Source: Echinostoma caproni (lineage: Eukaryota; Platyhelminthes; Trematoda; Plagiorchiida; Echinostomatidae). Taken from it: 14,918 nt of DNA. The notes under the pieces are model-generated. The model was not told where the DNA came from. It was given only the letters and a program-made list of their open reading frames with translations, and ran no database searches. Below are positions 1 through 9,263 of the stretch, piece by piece; position 1 is the first letter of the stretch; each line of letters starts with the position of its first letter. The DNA is taken from assembly GCA_900618425.1 (NCBI GenBank), contig UZAN01055005.1, forward strand, positions 1 through 14,918, in the 5' to 3' direction. Position numbers and translations under genes: made by a program.

Positions 1-2
1 TG

Positions 3-773
3 CTCATTAAGTATGCCGATGATGTTGTACATGGCATGATGTTTTCGAACTCCTCCGTGTACCACAAACTTATGCAGAATATTTCACTGCTCACCGACTG
101 GTCTTCACAACACAATCTTAGAATGAATCCTTCCAAGTGTAATGATGTTTTATTTTCTTTACTGAAGGGTGATCAATATATTGACGTGATGAACTCTTGT
201 CAACATGTCATTATCAATGGTGAAGAAGTTTTCAGAGCATTCTCCGTCAAATATCTTGGGGTCACCATTTCCCGCAATCTTTCTTGGTCTCCTCATGTCG
301 TCAAAACACTTTGCAAAGTCAGAAAACTCATCTTTTGCATTATTCGTTTGAAGATGCTATCTCCCCCAACTCACTTAATAAAGAATTTTGTTTTCTCCTG
401 TATCCTTCCCCACTGACTTTATGCATCCTCTGTTATTTTTCCGGGTCTTTTAATCAAAGACTTCAAACTCATACGCACATCCATCAAACACGCATGTCGA
501 TACAGCGGCATATCCCTTGAGTATGTTGTGCAGTTTACTATTTCACAGCACCTTAGGGCTTGCCAGAAACTTTCTACCAGAATATTATATGACCCATCTC
601 ACCCACTGTACCCGCACCTTAGTCGATGTATCTCCACATCCAGCACTCGTTCCATGTATAAACATATAGCAGCACGTACCACTACATACAAGTCTTCTAT
701 AATACCGTACCTGGCACGGTTTCCTACGAACGCTGATCTTGTCATTGGTACCCTTAGACAAAATCTTTGCTAA
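3..773 (+). pseudogene. LINE reverse transcriptase, C-terminal half, one in-frame stop
   Basis: This frame encodes the palm-to-C-terminus part of a non-LTR reverse transcriptase, which copies element RNA into DNA at the target site. Visible motifs in order are: the catalytic box YADD at 12-23, with both aspartates intact; LRMNPSKC (about 117-140), the conserved asparagine/lysine segment after the palm; VKYLGVTIS (about 249-275), the thumb-proximal LGV motif; and a C-terminal stretch with QHLRACQKLSTRILYD (about 546-593). The same frame is open from base 3 to TAA at 771-773 except for a single TGA at 414-416. There is no frameshift, so decay is light. The part 5' of YADD is off the window. An unbroken active site with only one nonsense change suggests a fairly recent insertion, or a sequencing error at 414-416. 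The antisense frame at 585-860 is a shadow. Confidence 0.85.
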
Positions 774-888
774 ATTGGCTTTTTGTATATGTAACGTATC
801 ATCACACGTTTTGTTACCATGAAATTTTCTAAAGAAGAGTGATTGTAGCTGAATGTTCATCCCCTATAGGGAGAATTAAAGCCGCTTC

Positions 889-903
889 TTGACTTGACTT
901 GAC
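889..903 (+). repeat. (TTGAC)3 3'-terminal repeat of the LINE
   Basis: Three perfect TTGAC units follow the RT 3' UTR. Position and form fit the terminal short tandem repeat left by target-primed reverse transcription in LINEs. The repeat marks the likely right boundary of the element. Confidence 0.7.
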
Positions 904-910
904 TTACCAG

Positions 911-3900
911 TTGAAATCAAGTTCTGCGCAGTTATTACAGAACTGGAGTGGATGACAGATTTGGACATTGTTGAAGTATTCTGGTAAAGTCGTTATAGGT
1001 TCCTTGATTTATCATTGTAAGAACTGTGTGGTATAATTTGTGCTAGCAGCGTCATTTCATGCATCCGAAAACGATTTCGGTTTGATGCCATGGTGTGCGC
1101 TTTCATGTTAACGTATGACATTCTCTGTGCCCCAGAAATCAGCTTTGTTCGGTCCATCTCACCATGAAAGACGACAACAACGACATCAAACTAAAGTAAA
1201 TCTTCAGCGAAGGATGCTTAACTTCGCAAGATGTGCCCAACCAATTGTGCATGGTCCAAAAACCTCGGTCAATCGGGTTCCTTCATTGTAGGGATAGTGG
1301 TTAAGTGGAGATAGCATGTTTTGAGTGGACAAATCGGAAGACGTTGTCGACTGTATGCGATGTAAGTTGTGGAATGCGAGATACGAGGAGTGTTGCGATC
1401 AATGACAGATGAAACAACAGAAAAAAATGTATTAGATGATCATTCCGCATAGTGACGATCAAGAAAGAAATTAGAAATGATGAAAAAGAGAGTTTGAAAT
1501 TCGTTAGTCAAACGAACTATTCAATCAAGGTTTATTACAGTTACTTAAGGTGTCAAGCCAAAGTATATGAAGCAAATTATTTGTGAGTGCGATGCTCTGG
1601 CACTTTTATCAACGAGTCTATATTGGCAGCTATGCAAAGTCAATACTACTCTGATGGTCAGAAGCTCTTATCGGGCTACAGTATGATCAAGGGGATTCGA
1701 ATGACGTTTTAACTCCGTGACGGATTCATGACGTTAACCTATGGAGCGCAAACCGCCTATATTGAATTATCACTCGGATGAGAACTCAGAGCACGCAGTA
1801 CACAAAGCTAACGCTCGGACGCGTGCACAAACGAGCATAAGGAGTTGCCAGAGAACCAGCACGTGCATTGAAGTATCAATGAAATTGGTGACCGTGGAAC
1901 ATGTTTGTAGAAGAAGACCGTTCGATATGTTCGTTCATGCAGTCATTAAAGGTAACCTTTAACTTGTATACCGGTTTTCTGCTGCACTAGTTTGCTACAT
2001 TGTTTAATCAATCACAGACATAGCAGATTTCTAACCAACAAAATTTGATCTTTTATCTTTGAATACCGTTATAACGCGGTCATTCAGTAGAGTTGCTATA
2101 AAGAAATATCTATCTGGACTTCAGTTGTTTTGGAATACAGGGATACGTAAGGATTTTCGTGAAAGCAAAACGCATATTAGGATGGATTATAGGCAGTACT
2201 GGAGGAAAAAGAACCGATCACACTGGGGTCATCAAATGAGATACATGGTTGATGCTTTTATTGATAGCATTATGGAAGTTCACCAACTCTAGTTCTCGCT
2301 TTCAGCCAAAAGGCATTTGATGCCATCAAATAAGAGAAAGCATCCGGAAACACATGGCAAAAATCGATATAAATATGGAACCAACTTTTCGAATCCCGGT
2401 GATGACAAGCCCAAGTTTGTTTAAACTTTTGCAATAAATTTTGGGTCCTGGCATCAAAACTGCACTGGCGTCTGCAGCTAACTATGTACTACTAGGTATT
2501 ACGACAGAGTTGATCCACCAATACCATAACATTACAACATATGGTTTCTTCGAAAACCGAAGATTAGCAAACGTACTGCAACGGTTGGTAACCGAATCAG
2601 TAACACTTTATCGCGAGTGCTTGTATCGTACTGGATATTTTAGTTTGGTAACGTTTTATTTGTTTTGCCTTACAAATTCTTCTATAACCGCGATCTGCCA
2701 GGGTTTCCTTGCAACCCCACGGCCCGGTTGCCCGGTCGTTACCCTACCACCGTTCCCTCACCATCATGTGTCGCACGCAAATCCTCGTATCGTTTTCAGC
2801 CGCGAGAACTCAAACTGAGGGCATCCCGTAGCACACCTTTCAAGTCAATTCAGTGGTAGCTTTATGCATCCGAATAGGCGAATAGTCCGCATTTTACGCC
2901 ATATTTGTTGATGCAAGTTTACAAAATTACATAAAGTGAAACTGAATTAGTAGACATCTATCGTCTTTGTCAATGCCGAGAGCAATTACCTAATTTGGTG
3001 AAAACGTTTCTCGTTGTTACCACCAGGCGTGCGATAGATGACCAAACAGAATTACGATATGAAGAGGTATGTGCAAATAAATGTTTGAGCCTTGAGCGTC
3101 TGAATCATGTCGGTACATCTTTTAAAGTTCGCTGTGTAATGGATGATGAGTGTCCGATGGTATTTTGGCAATACAATGTTCACATGCAAGTAGAGCTTTG
3201 TCTATGATGAAGTTGCAAGTTTATCTCTACGGCATTTAGGGATGTGTTTTATAGATCTCGTCAGTAAGTTAAGGTCATTTTTGCCACATCAGGAAAAATC
3301 ACCGGGGAGCAGTTCAACCATTGGTGGAGCACACATGCACTTACAAACCTTTCACAAAAGGTATTCTCAATGGTAGTGAGAAATATCTACTATTCTGACA
3401 AGAGAGTATCCGGAGTACATTCGCATTTTGGTACTATTTCAGTGCCTTCCTATGCAACCTATGTGAAAAGTTGGGATTAGTGTTATATGTGTAAAGCATG
3501 CTATCTGATTGTTTATCTTTTTTATCATTTGACTCATTTACATTAGATGGGACGTGTTAAAATGTTGTAGTCACTGCAGCCTCCAATATGCCCTCTCGAT
3601 TTTAGCAAGATATTCAGTTCCATGTGCGAAACGCTGGCCAAACCAAATCGAAACCGCATTTCGTTACATTCAGTTGTTGTCTCCGTCCTCATCACTTACC
3701 TGCCACGTAGGTCAGGTGTGTAGTTGGTTTTCCGTGCGACATCTGGCGTGAGGCAACCGGATTTAGAACACTAAACGGTATCGAATATTTTTATTGAAAG
3801 ATGCCACACGGGCCAAAATGATCATTTGTTTTTCTGGCATTTCTAATTCACAAAACGGCCATAAGGAAAGAACATAATTTTCAGTTTGTAATTTAAAGAA

Positions 3901-4220
3901 AGTAAACGTTTTTCACTTCGAAGGATCCAATCCAATTGGGATTACTGATGACATTTGACCGAGTATCAGGAAATGAAAATTATCCATCAGAATAGTTGTT
4001 AAAAATTCCTTGATATAGGTTTCAATTACTGGGACACACAACTAAAATAATATGACGCTCATCTTGCGTTTCTAAATGAGCTAAACTGAAGATTAATTCA
4101 CCCTTAATTTAGCGGTTCAGGGACAGTTTGTGTGAGCTGCCGGTTCAAACGTTCACGCCACAAAGGTCTAAAAATGGGTAATCGCATGGAAGTAATTTAT
4201 GATCTGATTCAGTTCCTTAA
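911..4220. other. No recognisable gene; unassigned intergenic or intronic DNA
   Basis: Open frames here are short, all at or below about 125 codons: 1741-1962, 2059-2292, 2441-2818, 2995-3207 and 3554-3751, all +. None shows a domain, a plausible start context or continuity into neighbours. The 2700-2830 stretch is richer in C and G than its surroundings and may be a worn repeat, but I could not name it. No RT, endonuclease, integrase or transposase motif was found on either strand by eye. Confidence 0.5.
1058..1092. repeat. Imperfect hairpin (CCGAAA/TTTCGG core)
   Basis: CCGAAA at 1065-1070 and TTTCGG at 1075-1080 pair around an ACGA loop. Outside them CATGCAT (1058-1064) can pair with the GATGC-C-ATG segment (1084-1092), with a TTT bulge and one extra C. 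No repeat family was recognised. This may be chance or a relic of a small inverted repeat. Confidence 0.4.
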
Positions 4221-4335
4221 GGGAATTCGTCGTCTATGGAACGGATGAAGCTTGAACTGAAAAGTTAAAAAGTACTGTGCACCTCTTTTGACCTGGTTGG
4301 GTCTCATGAGCAGTGCGGATCCATCGGTCCAACTG
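4221..4335 (-). mobile_element. Decayed copy of a hammerhead-type SINE (copy B)
   Basis: Read on the - strand, this segment aligns with 7759-7876 on the + strand at roughly three quarters identity by eye, with one 2-base gap near the centre. The best-preserved block is the stem II hairpin, whose 14 bases (4290-4303) are identical to copy A at 7791-7804. The catalytic core is lost: CTGATGA has become CTCATGA (4304-4310 on the + strand) and the GAAAC box reads AAAAG. The 3' flank TTTTCAGTTCAAGCTTCA (- strand) matches copy A closely. The 5' tRNA-like head with A and B boxes is not recognisable here, so this copy is truncated or diverged. The open frames crossing it on both strands (4209-4520) are incidental. 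Confidence 0.7.
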
Positions 4336-4567
4336 TTTGATTCATATTTTCTGACCCCGACAATACGCATACGCCGTCTAGTTATAACCGTTGAGTTTGA
4401 AACAATCACAAAACCTGTCATTCTTGGTGGAAATGTCACCAAATTATCACCCCAGAGGACGTTGGTTAAATCCTTCCGACAATGCTTGGCTTCCCCATTT
4501 GTGTGTTGTATGACAGACATTTGATTTTCTTTTCCCTTCTTCCTGAAAGGTATATTGCTATGTATTT

Positions 4568-4606
4568 AATAAAAAGAGTTGAAAAATAAAAAATAAAAAG
4601 AGAAGA
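4568..4606. repeat. A-rich low-complexity tract
   Basis: This is a run of A with interspersed T and G that contains several AATAAA-like hexamers. It could be the worn tail of a retroelement or simple low complexity. No transcript ending here can be shown. Confidence 0.5.
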
Positions 4607-5993
4607 ACTGCCTGATAAAAGATCGTGAGCAATCCCAACTTTTCAACTTTCATTAATACGCATATTAAACCAAAAGTTTCTGCACAGTGTGTTTTCACGA
4701 CAATCGGCGGTGCTGTAGCAAGGCTTCCTCAGTCAGATAGTGCAGTGAGAGGTGTGCTAAGCATGGGCCGCATTTGCAGGTAAGTTTAATTGAGATCCAG
4801 GCACCTGGCGTGTATGTGTGCAGTTAGCAATTTTGGTAATTGTGTCTCACGAACCGAGGGGAACGCAAGGCTAATGAGTTCGACCATATGCAAAACATGT
4901 GCTTGGTGGTGGATTGTTGAAGTCCAAAGTTATTAACTCAAGGAAGGTAGTCAATCGCCAGACCTAGCAGTTTGTGAATTCATGTGTGTGATATAGAAAA
5001 AAACCGTATTGTAGAAGGGCTGCACGCGTAACCCATCGTTGTTTCATTATCTCAACAGATTTATCCATCTAGACAAAAGGAACCAGTTTCCTTTATCCGT
5101 GAAAAGGATGAAAATAATTATTATTCGTTTATGAAAGTGTTCATTCTGGCCCATCCTACTGTTCTTATTGGTATATCTTGTTCAATGTGATACTTCGTAA
5201 ACTGGCCGATGATCGGTTACTTGCTATCATAATTAAATTTAAAAATTGTAACTAGAAATTGCTCTTAAATTCCTCCCTATGAATAGTGTAAACATACTGA
5301 AACGTAACAATTGACCTTCAAACGTCTACCTTGATGTGTACTGCTCGTTTAGTCAAAATGACTATTACAAGTACTCAAGAATAAAATCAGGCAATTGCTT
5401 GAATAGACATAACAATAAGCTTCAGCCATTTTCATAAACATTCTTAAAATTGGTCTCCTGATTTTCGGTCATTTTACCACCGATTTCCTACCGAAAGTCT
5501 AGAATTAGCACTTCTATAACGCACTCGACTAATAGAAGCAACAGTATAAAATGATTCTATTACAAAAATGTTGTATCCAGCGAATGACGCTCAAAACGCT
5601 TAGCATTGGGAAGAAGCGATTAAACTAAAGTCAATGTACCGCACAATTTCGATCAATAGTTGCAGACAAACAGAATTGAGAAACACAAAATTTTACCAGC
5701 TTATTTAGATTGAGTAAAACTAGTAAACAATCAGGAGTGGTAATCGGACAGACGGGGAATGGTTAGGCAACTGCGATAGACGACACAATATGTTAATGAA
5801 ACTGAGCAAATGGCCAGTACTTTTCCGTCGGGGTGACTCCCAACTAGTTTTATCGGAAAGACAACAACTAGGCAGAATACATTCAACACTGAAAGAATAG
5901 TGCATAAGAGCAATGGTCAGCCAAAGCATATATAACCGTAAGTTGCATTAATTATGAAGCACTGATTTGTGAGATTAAGTGCAAGAACGTTAT

Positions 5994-6016
5994 TGGATGT
6001 AACACCTGGATGTAAC
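5994..6016 (+). repeat. Short direct repeat TGGATGTAAC x2
   Basis: TGGATGTAAC occurs at 5994-6003 and again at 6007-6016, separated by three bases. This is a small tandem duplication of no evident function. Confidence 0.6.
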
Positions 6017-6198
6017 CGGAAGAACTTTAATGTATCATTTGAAATGTCAAGTTGACTTTAAGCTTTTGTTACGATCCACAAGGATAAGCAGAAATGAGAT
6101 AAGTCATTCAAATGTTATTTTATTCGAAGAACGGAAATAAGCAGAATGCGCCAAACTGTGCAATTTCAATTGTACTGTTCTCACCAAAATAGATTGGC

Positions 6199-6230
6199 CA
6201 TAAATGTTTGCATAAACGTGCCCATTTATG
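6199..6230. repeat. Inverted repeat CATAAATG/CATTTATG
   Basis: Eight-base perfect arms (6199-6206 and 6223-6230) lie around a 16-base spacer, and flanking GG and CC could extend the stem after a bulge. It is only 73 bases from the next hairpin. No family was recognised. Confidence 0.4.
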
Positions 6231-6303
6231 CCTACTGAAGTAAGTAATCATGTGGCTTCAAACACAATTTCGCACCGTAGAATGTAGAACAGAAACAAAC
6301 AAT

Positions 6304-6330
6304 ATTTGGGTTGTTCGGTTGAACCCAAAT
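6304..6330. repeat. Perfect 9-bp hairpin ATTTGGGTT/AACCCAAAT
   Basis: Arms at 6304-6312 and 6322-6330 are fully complementary around a 9-base loop. The hairpin lies inside an unassigned + strand open frame, which weakens that frame as a real gene. Confidence 0.5.
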
Positions 6331-7175
6331 GTCTTTCATCTTAACAACTATCATCCAAAATGTATGTCACAGTTATCTTCCAGTTATTTGTTATCTTTGA
6401 CAAAACAAATATGGAAAAACAAAGAATTTTCAAATCAAGCTGATCCGCTTTATGCAGCCCAGAAGCCACGAACGGATTCGATCAAGAAACAAATTGAGGA
6501 AGCCACGGTATTCAATTTGAATCTATCTGTTTGGTTGCAAATTAGAAACCACCACGATGACCAGCCATGAAATATCGTTATCGATTATGAGCAGCACGCT
6601 GAGTTACGTTTCATTCTGACTACGTAGACGTTTGGGAGGAAAAGTAATGTCGAGGGAATTAATGATGAGCTACTTTCATCGTATTCAGGGTGTCAGCTGC
6701 GTACTTCAGTTGTGTTAGTGCAAGACCATCAGGCCAATTTCAGAACTATGGTTTGAAGTTTCGAGTGATAAAAACGTTTCTTTGAGATGGAGGGGAAAGG
6801 ATTAGTCGTGGCGCGGTCTGATTTGTCGAATAATAAGGGTGGGCCATAGGATGAATGAGCAAGAGCAGAACATAAATTGCAGATCCCAGCGGAGAATACT
6901 GAAGGTATGATCCTTGTAGCCTTCTTGACTAGTTAGATGTCGAATGCTTGAGGTTACTTGTAGGTCTAAGGGCAAACAGAATTTATTCGGAGAAAAATGT
7001 CGTAACATGTAGACTAAAAAGTTGAAATCAGGCTCTTAAACTGTTCGAACAAAATGAATTCGTTTCTATCTTGACAAAACCTAGTTGCCAGATCATTGTT
7101 TTCGAGAAAAAACGGTTCACGTAAGCAAAATATCGATACAACATTTAATGTGAATGTGACACGGTAATTATTCTT

Positions 7176-7197
7176 TTCCTATTAACCGTAATAGGAA
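7176..7197. repeat. Perfect 9-bp hairpin with tetraloop
   Basis: TTCCTATTA (7176-7184) and TAATAGGAA (7189-7197) pair fully around the loop ACCG. There is no T-run on either side in terminator position, and the setting is eukaryotic, so it is not called a terminator. Confidence 0.5.
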
Positions 7198-7703
7198 TTA
7201 GAAGTGATTGACAGTATTTTTTTAAAGAATCAATATACTGGTTTGCAGACAGCAACTGTTACCTAGCAACTGTGATTGTCATACCACACGACGCCCCCAA
7301 AATTAGATGCAATAATGGACTCAAAAATGAGCAAGCTGTCCAAAAGAAAAACAATTAACTTTCTGCAATAAATCTGTGTTCACATTCGAAACAGAGACAC
7401 ATCATCCTGACCAATTATCAAACAGGATATGCAGGGTAACGTTGCTAAGCCGAATGAGTTAGCGAATGCAAGAATTATTCTGAAATCTTGTACTGTTATG
7501 AACGGGATTTGATCACGAAGCAATGATATAGCTTAGTTTTATCAAGTGGCGAAAAGGATTATGGAAACAGATTATTTCCAACCGAGTCCTAAACCCAGAG
7601 GCTAATGCTGAGATGAGCGAGGTCTGTGTCTTGCAACAAGCTCGCAAAGACGGGTTGTGCTATATCGTGTAAATGGAAAAAGACGGTCTGGTCAGCTTCC
7701 CGG

Positions 7704-7757
7704 TGGCCGATTAGGTACCATGCTTGCATTCTGCCCGCGAGGTCCCGGGGTTCATCC
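7704..7757 (+). promoter_or_regulatory. Pol III type 2 internal promoter (A and B boxes) of the SINE
   Basis: TGGCCGATTAGG (7704-7715) fits the A-box pattern TRGCNNAGYNGG with few departures. GGTTCATCC (7749-7757) fits a B box, GGTTCRANNCC, with worn 3' bases. The 33 bases between them equal the spacing in a standard tRNA. A full cloverleaf does not fold: the bases that should form the T stem do not pair. This is therefore a tRNA-derived head, not a tRNA gene. The donor tRNA was not identified. Confidence 0.55.
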
Positions 7758-7771
7758 TCAGTTCGGTCGAT

Positions 7772-7829
7772 GGATTCTCACTGCTGATGAGACCCAACCA
7801 GGTCGGAAACGCTGCCCAGTTGTGCTTCC
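7772..7829 (+). ncRNA. Degenerate hammerhead ribozyme (type I, Sm-alpha-like)
   Basis: Hammerhead ribozymes cut their own RNA at one site. Here the parts are collinear. They are: stem I 5' side GGATTCTCACTG (7772-7783); core CTGATGA (7784-7790), a perfect match; stem II GACC/GGTC (7791-7794, 7801-7804) with loop CAACCA; GAAAC (7806-7810); a very short stem III region; and stem I 3' side CAGT...TTCC (7817-7829). Stem I pairs ACTG with CAGT and GGA with TCC around an internal loop, as in the schistosome hammerhead, where that loop contacts loop II. Two faults are seen: an extra G at 7805 between stem II and GAAA, and GCC (7814-7816) where the cleavage triplet should be GTC, which puts a C opposite the A of GAAAC. 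This copy is therefore probably inactive or very weak. The fold was drawn by eye. Confidence 0.65.
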
Positions 7830-7876
7830 TAGCTTTTCAGTTCACGCTTCATTTAGTATATACACGATGAATTTCA

Positions 7877-9263
7877 CCTTTGAGATCTCAATTGTGTTAC
7901 GGTTCACTAGTCTGACTATCGGAAAAAAGAACTTTCTGGCAGAGGAAAGAACAACTAAATACATTTGAGCTAATCTTTCGGAGGACATAAAAAACAGAAA
8001 ATTCAGAAAACCGTCACTGAAAACATTGTGTTCTTGTATTCAAATTGGTCAGTGGAGTTTCGTTAGTTTCATGGTGCAAATTTCGTACGCATTTTTGAGG
8101 CCAACAATTGATAAAACTCGTCTGGCATATTCTCTGTTTGTGCTAGTGACTGTTTATACATGTTTGTCAGTTACGAACGAACATGGCCTATTCAGAAGAA
8201 CATCTCAATTTTCTTCCTTTAGACGTCCGTTGATGACGTTGTGGCTGGAATGAACTCATGACTCCATTCGATTGTGTATTGTTGACACTACAGTTTGTTA
8301 ACTGTCTACTACTTTCCATGTTTATTGGTCACATAAAAGGTGCTGCTACAGTTGTGCTTGCTGCTCTGAAGAAGCATCCTCCAATGAGCGGCGGGCATAA
8401 ATACTGAATTTTAACTTGCACGCGCGCACGTTGCACCTAGACTTTCCGTTGGCTGTTTCGGTTGCGTGAGGAGAATCAACACGTAATGCACGAAATAGGG
8501 TGTNATAGGGTGTCCAGAATAAAGATGATTTTCTACAGTGAACAGTGAACAAAGCTTTTGGTACGTCCTCAAATAATGATCGCATGCTCCCACTTCGCAA
8601 ATGAACATTTAAAGGGAATGTACTGCAGGTTTTTGAATAAACAAACCTACAGACACAAGGTGCACAAGTTATCTGGGTACACCTGCGGTAAACCAATACC
8701 TAAACATATTATGAACATTTTAATAGCTTTTGAGTAGTTTTCCCTCAGTGATTTCTGTACTCAACATTCGGTAAGCGTAAATGCAACTCTTCCAGGTGAC
8801 AAACAGCTAGCAGAAGAGACGTCAAAAATGATCACAAAATGGTAGAGATGAAAGCCACAATCTGTCGACGAAATTCATTCATTCATCATGCTAATAGGGT
8901 TCATCAATCAATTCAAGTTGTCAAATGCAATTCTATCACACAAGACACATTAACTATTTTGAAATATGTCAAAAAAAATAATTTTTACATGCAATGATGT
9001 ACAAATCATAGTGAACCTCTTCGACACGATGCCTCACATACACCATGTGTGCGTGGGTAAAATAGGATTAATTTGAATGTCGCGGATTCCAATAAAACCA
9101 TCCATGTCCGATCTTCCTCCTTCTACGGGGAACGCCTTATTAACTGCAGCAACGCTTCACCTGAAGTTATTTATGGTACAGAGACTGGAGGATAAAACCC
9201 GTATTATAAACATCACGGGTGAACGTAAATGGTACACAGGCAGATATCCTAAAACGACCTGAG
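7877..9263. other. No recognisable gene; possible worn repeat near 8495-8700
   Basis: The longest frame, on the - strand at 8346-8696, spans an N and has no domain I recognise. The sequence starting at ATAGGGTGTCC (8505) resembles the kind of end seen on some DNA transposons, but no matching inverted copy was found in the window. The - strand of 8411-8608 is equally unidentifiable. 9077-9262 precedes the second LINE and may be its corrupted RT finger region, but I could not align it. Confidence 0.45.
8495..8513 (+). repeat. 9-bp tandem duplication ATAGGGTGT around an ambiguous base (N)
   Basis: ATAGGGTGT occurs at 8495-8503 and 8505-8513 with the only N of the window (8504) between them. This may be a true duplication, a read collapse at a short tandem repeat, or an assembly join. 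A second small duplication, GTGAACA twice, lies about 30 bases downstream. Confidence 0.7.

Larger units (their letters stand above)
1..910 (+). mobile_element. 3' part of a CR1/Jockey-like non-LTR retrotransposon (LINE)
   Basis: The element enters from the left edge inside its reverse transcriptase and runs to a 3' UTR. The RT frame ends at TAA 771-773. About 100 bp of non-coding sequence follows, then AATTAAA (874-880, a weak polyadenylation-signal look-alike) and three TTGAC units (889-903). Short tandem repeats at the 3' end are typical of several LINE clades, so I place the element end near 903-910. The RT is on the + strand and the 5' portion (ORF1, endonuclease, RT fingers) lies outside the window. 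The clade assignment (CR1 or Jockey superfamily) is by motif spelling only; the LINE call itself is secure. Confidence 0.85.
4336..7690. other. No recognisable gene; unassigned DNA with small hairpins
   Basis: The longest open frame is 6250-6570 (+, 106 codons). It has no recognisable domain and contains a perfect hairpin at 6304-6330, and its length is within chance for about 15 kb of AT-leaning DNA. A consensus-like splice donor CAG|GTAAGT sits at 4777-4785, 12 bases after an ATG at 4763, but no exon can be built around it. The - strand frames at 5720-5929 and 6802-7008 resemble nothing I know. Confidence 0.45.
7690..7876 (+). mobile_element. SINE-like element with tRNA-like head and hammerhead-like module (copy A)
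   Basis: A short non-coding retroelement is inferred from three parts in order: pol III promoter-like boxes (7704-7715 and 7749-7757), a hammerhead-ribozyme-like module (7772-7829), and a 3' segment TTTTCAGTTCACGCTTCA (7834-7851) shared with the inverted copy at 4221-4335. Homology to copy B covers 7759-7876. The 5' limit is set from the A box and is uncertain. The architecture resembles what is known of the schistosome Sm-alpha family, a pol III-driven repeat that encodes a hammerhead. The element has no coding capacity and would depend on LINE enzymes. The GC-rich head stands out from the AT-rich flanks. The open frame 7657-7968 that crosses it is incidental. Confidence 0.65.

Noticed and set aside
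585..860. 91-codon open frame on the - strand
   Set aside because: Lies antisense to the LINE RT and its 3' UTR; no domain.
2441..2818. 125-codon open frame starting at a TTG
   Set aside because: Unlikely start codon in a eukaryote, no domain, and its composition changes midway. Treated as chance.
3945..3973. A second CTGATGA followed by GAAA on the + strand, suggesting another hammerhead
   Set aside because: The bases between the two boxes do not form a stem II, and no stem I or cleavage triplet can be placed. Chance match.
4110..4150. A-box and B-box look-alikes (TAGCGGTTCAGGG, GGTTCAAAC)
   Set aside because: The spacing of about 20 bases is too short for a tRNA, no cloverleaf forms, and it is on the strand opposite to the adjacent SINE copy.
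6250..6570. 106-codon open frame as a small gene
   Set aside because: No domain, no splice or promoter evidence, and it contains a perfect hairpin. Length is within chance for this much sequence.
7176..7197. Hairpin as a transcription terminator
   Set aside because: No T-run follows on either strand and nothing else in the window is bacterial.
7697..7769. A tRNA gene at the SINE head
   Set aside because: A and B boxes are at tRNA spacing, but the T stem and acceptor stem do not pair. It is a tRNA-derived promoter only.
8346..8696. Transposase-like protein on the - strand
   Set aside because: The cysteine- and serine-rich frame shows no DDE or helix-turn-helix motif and crosses an N.
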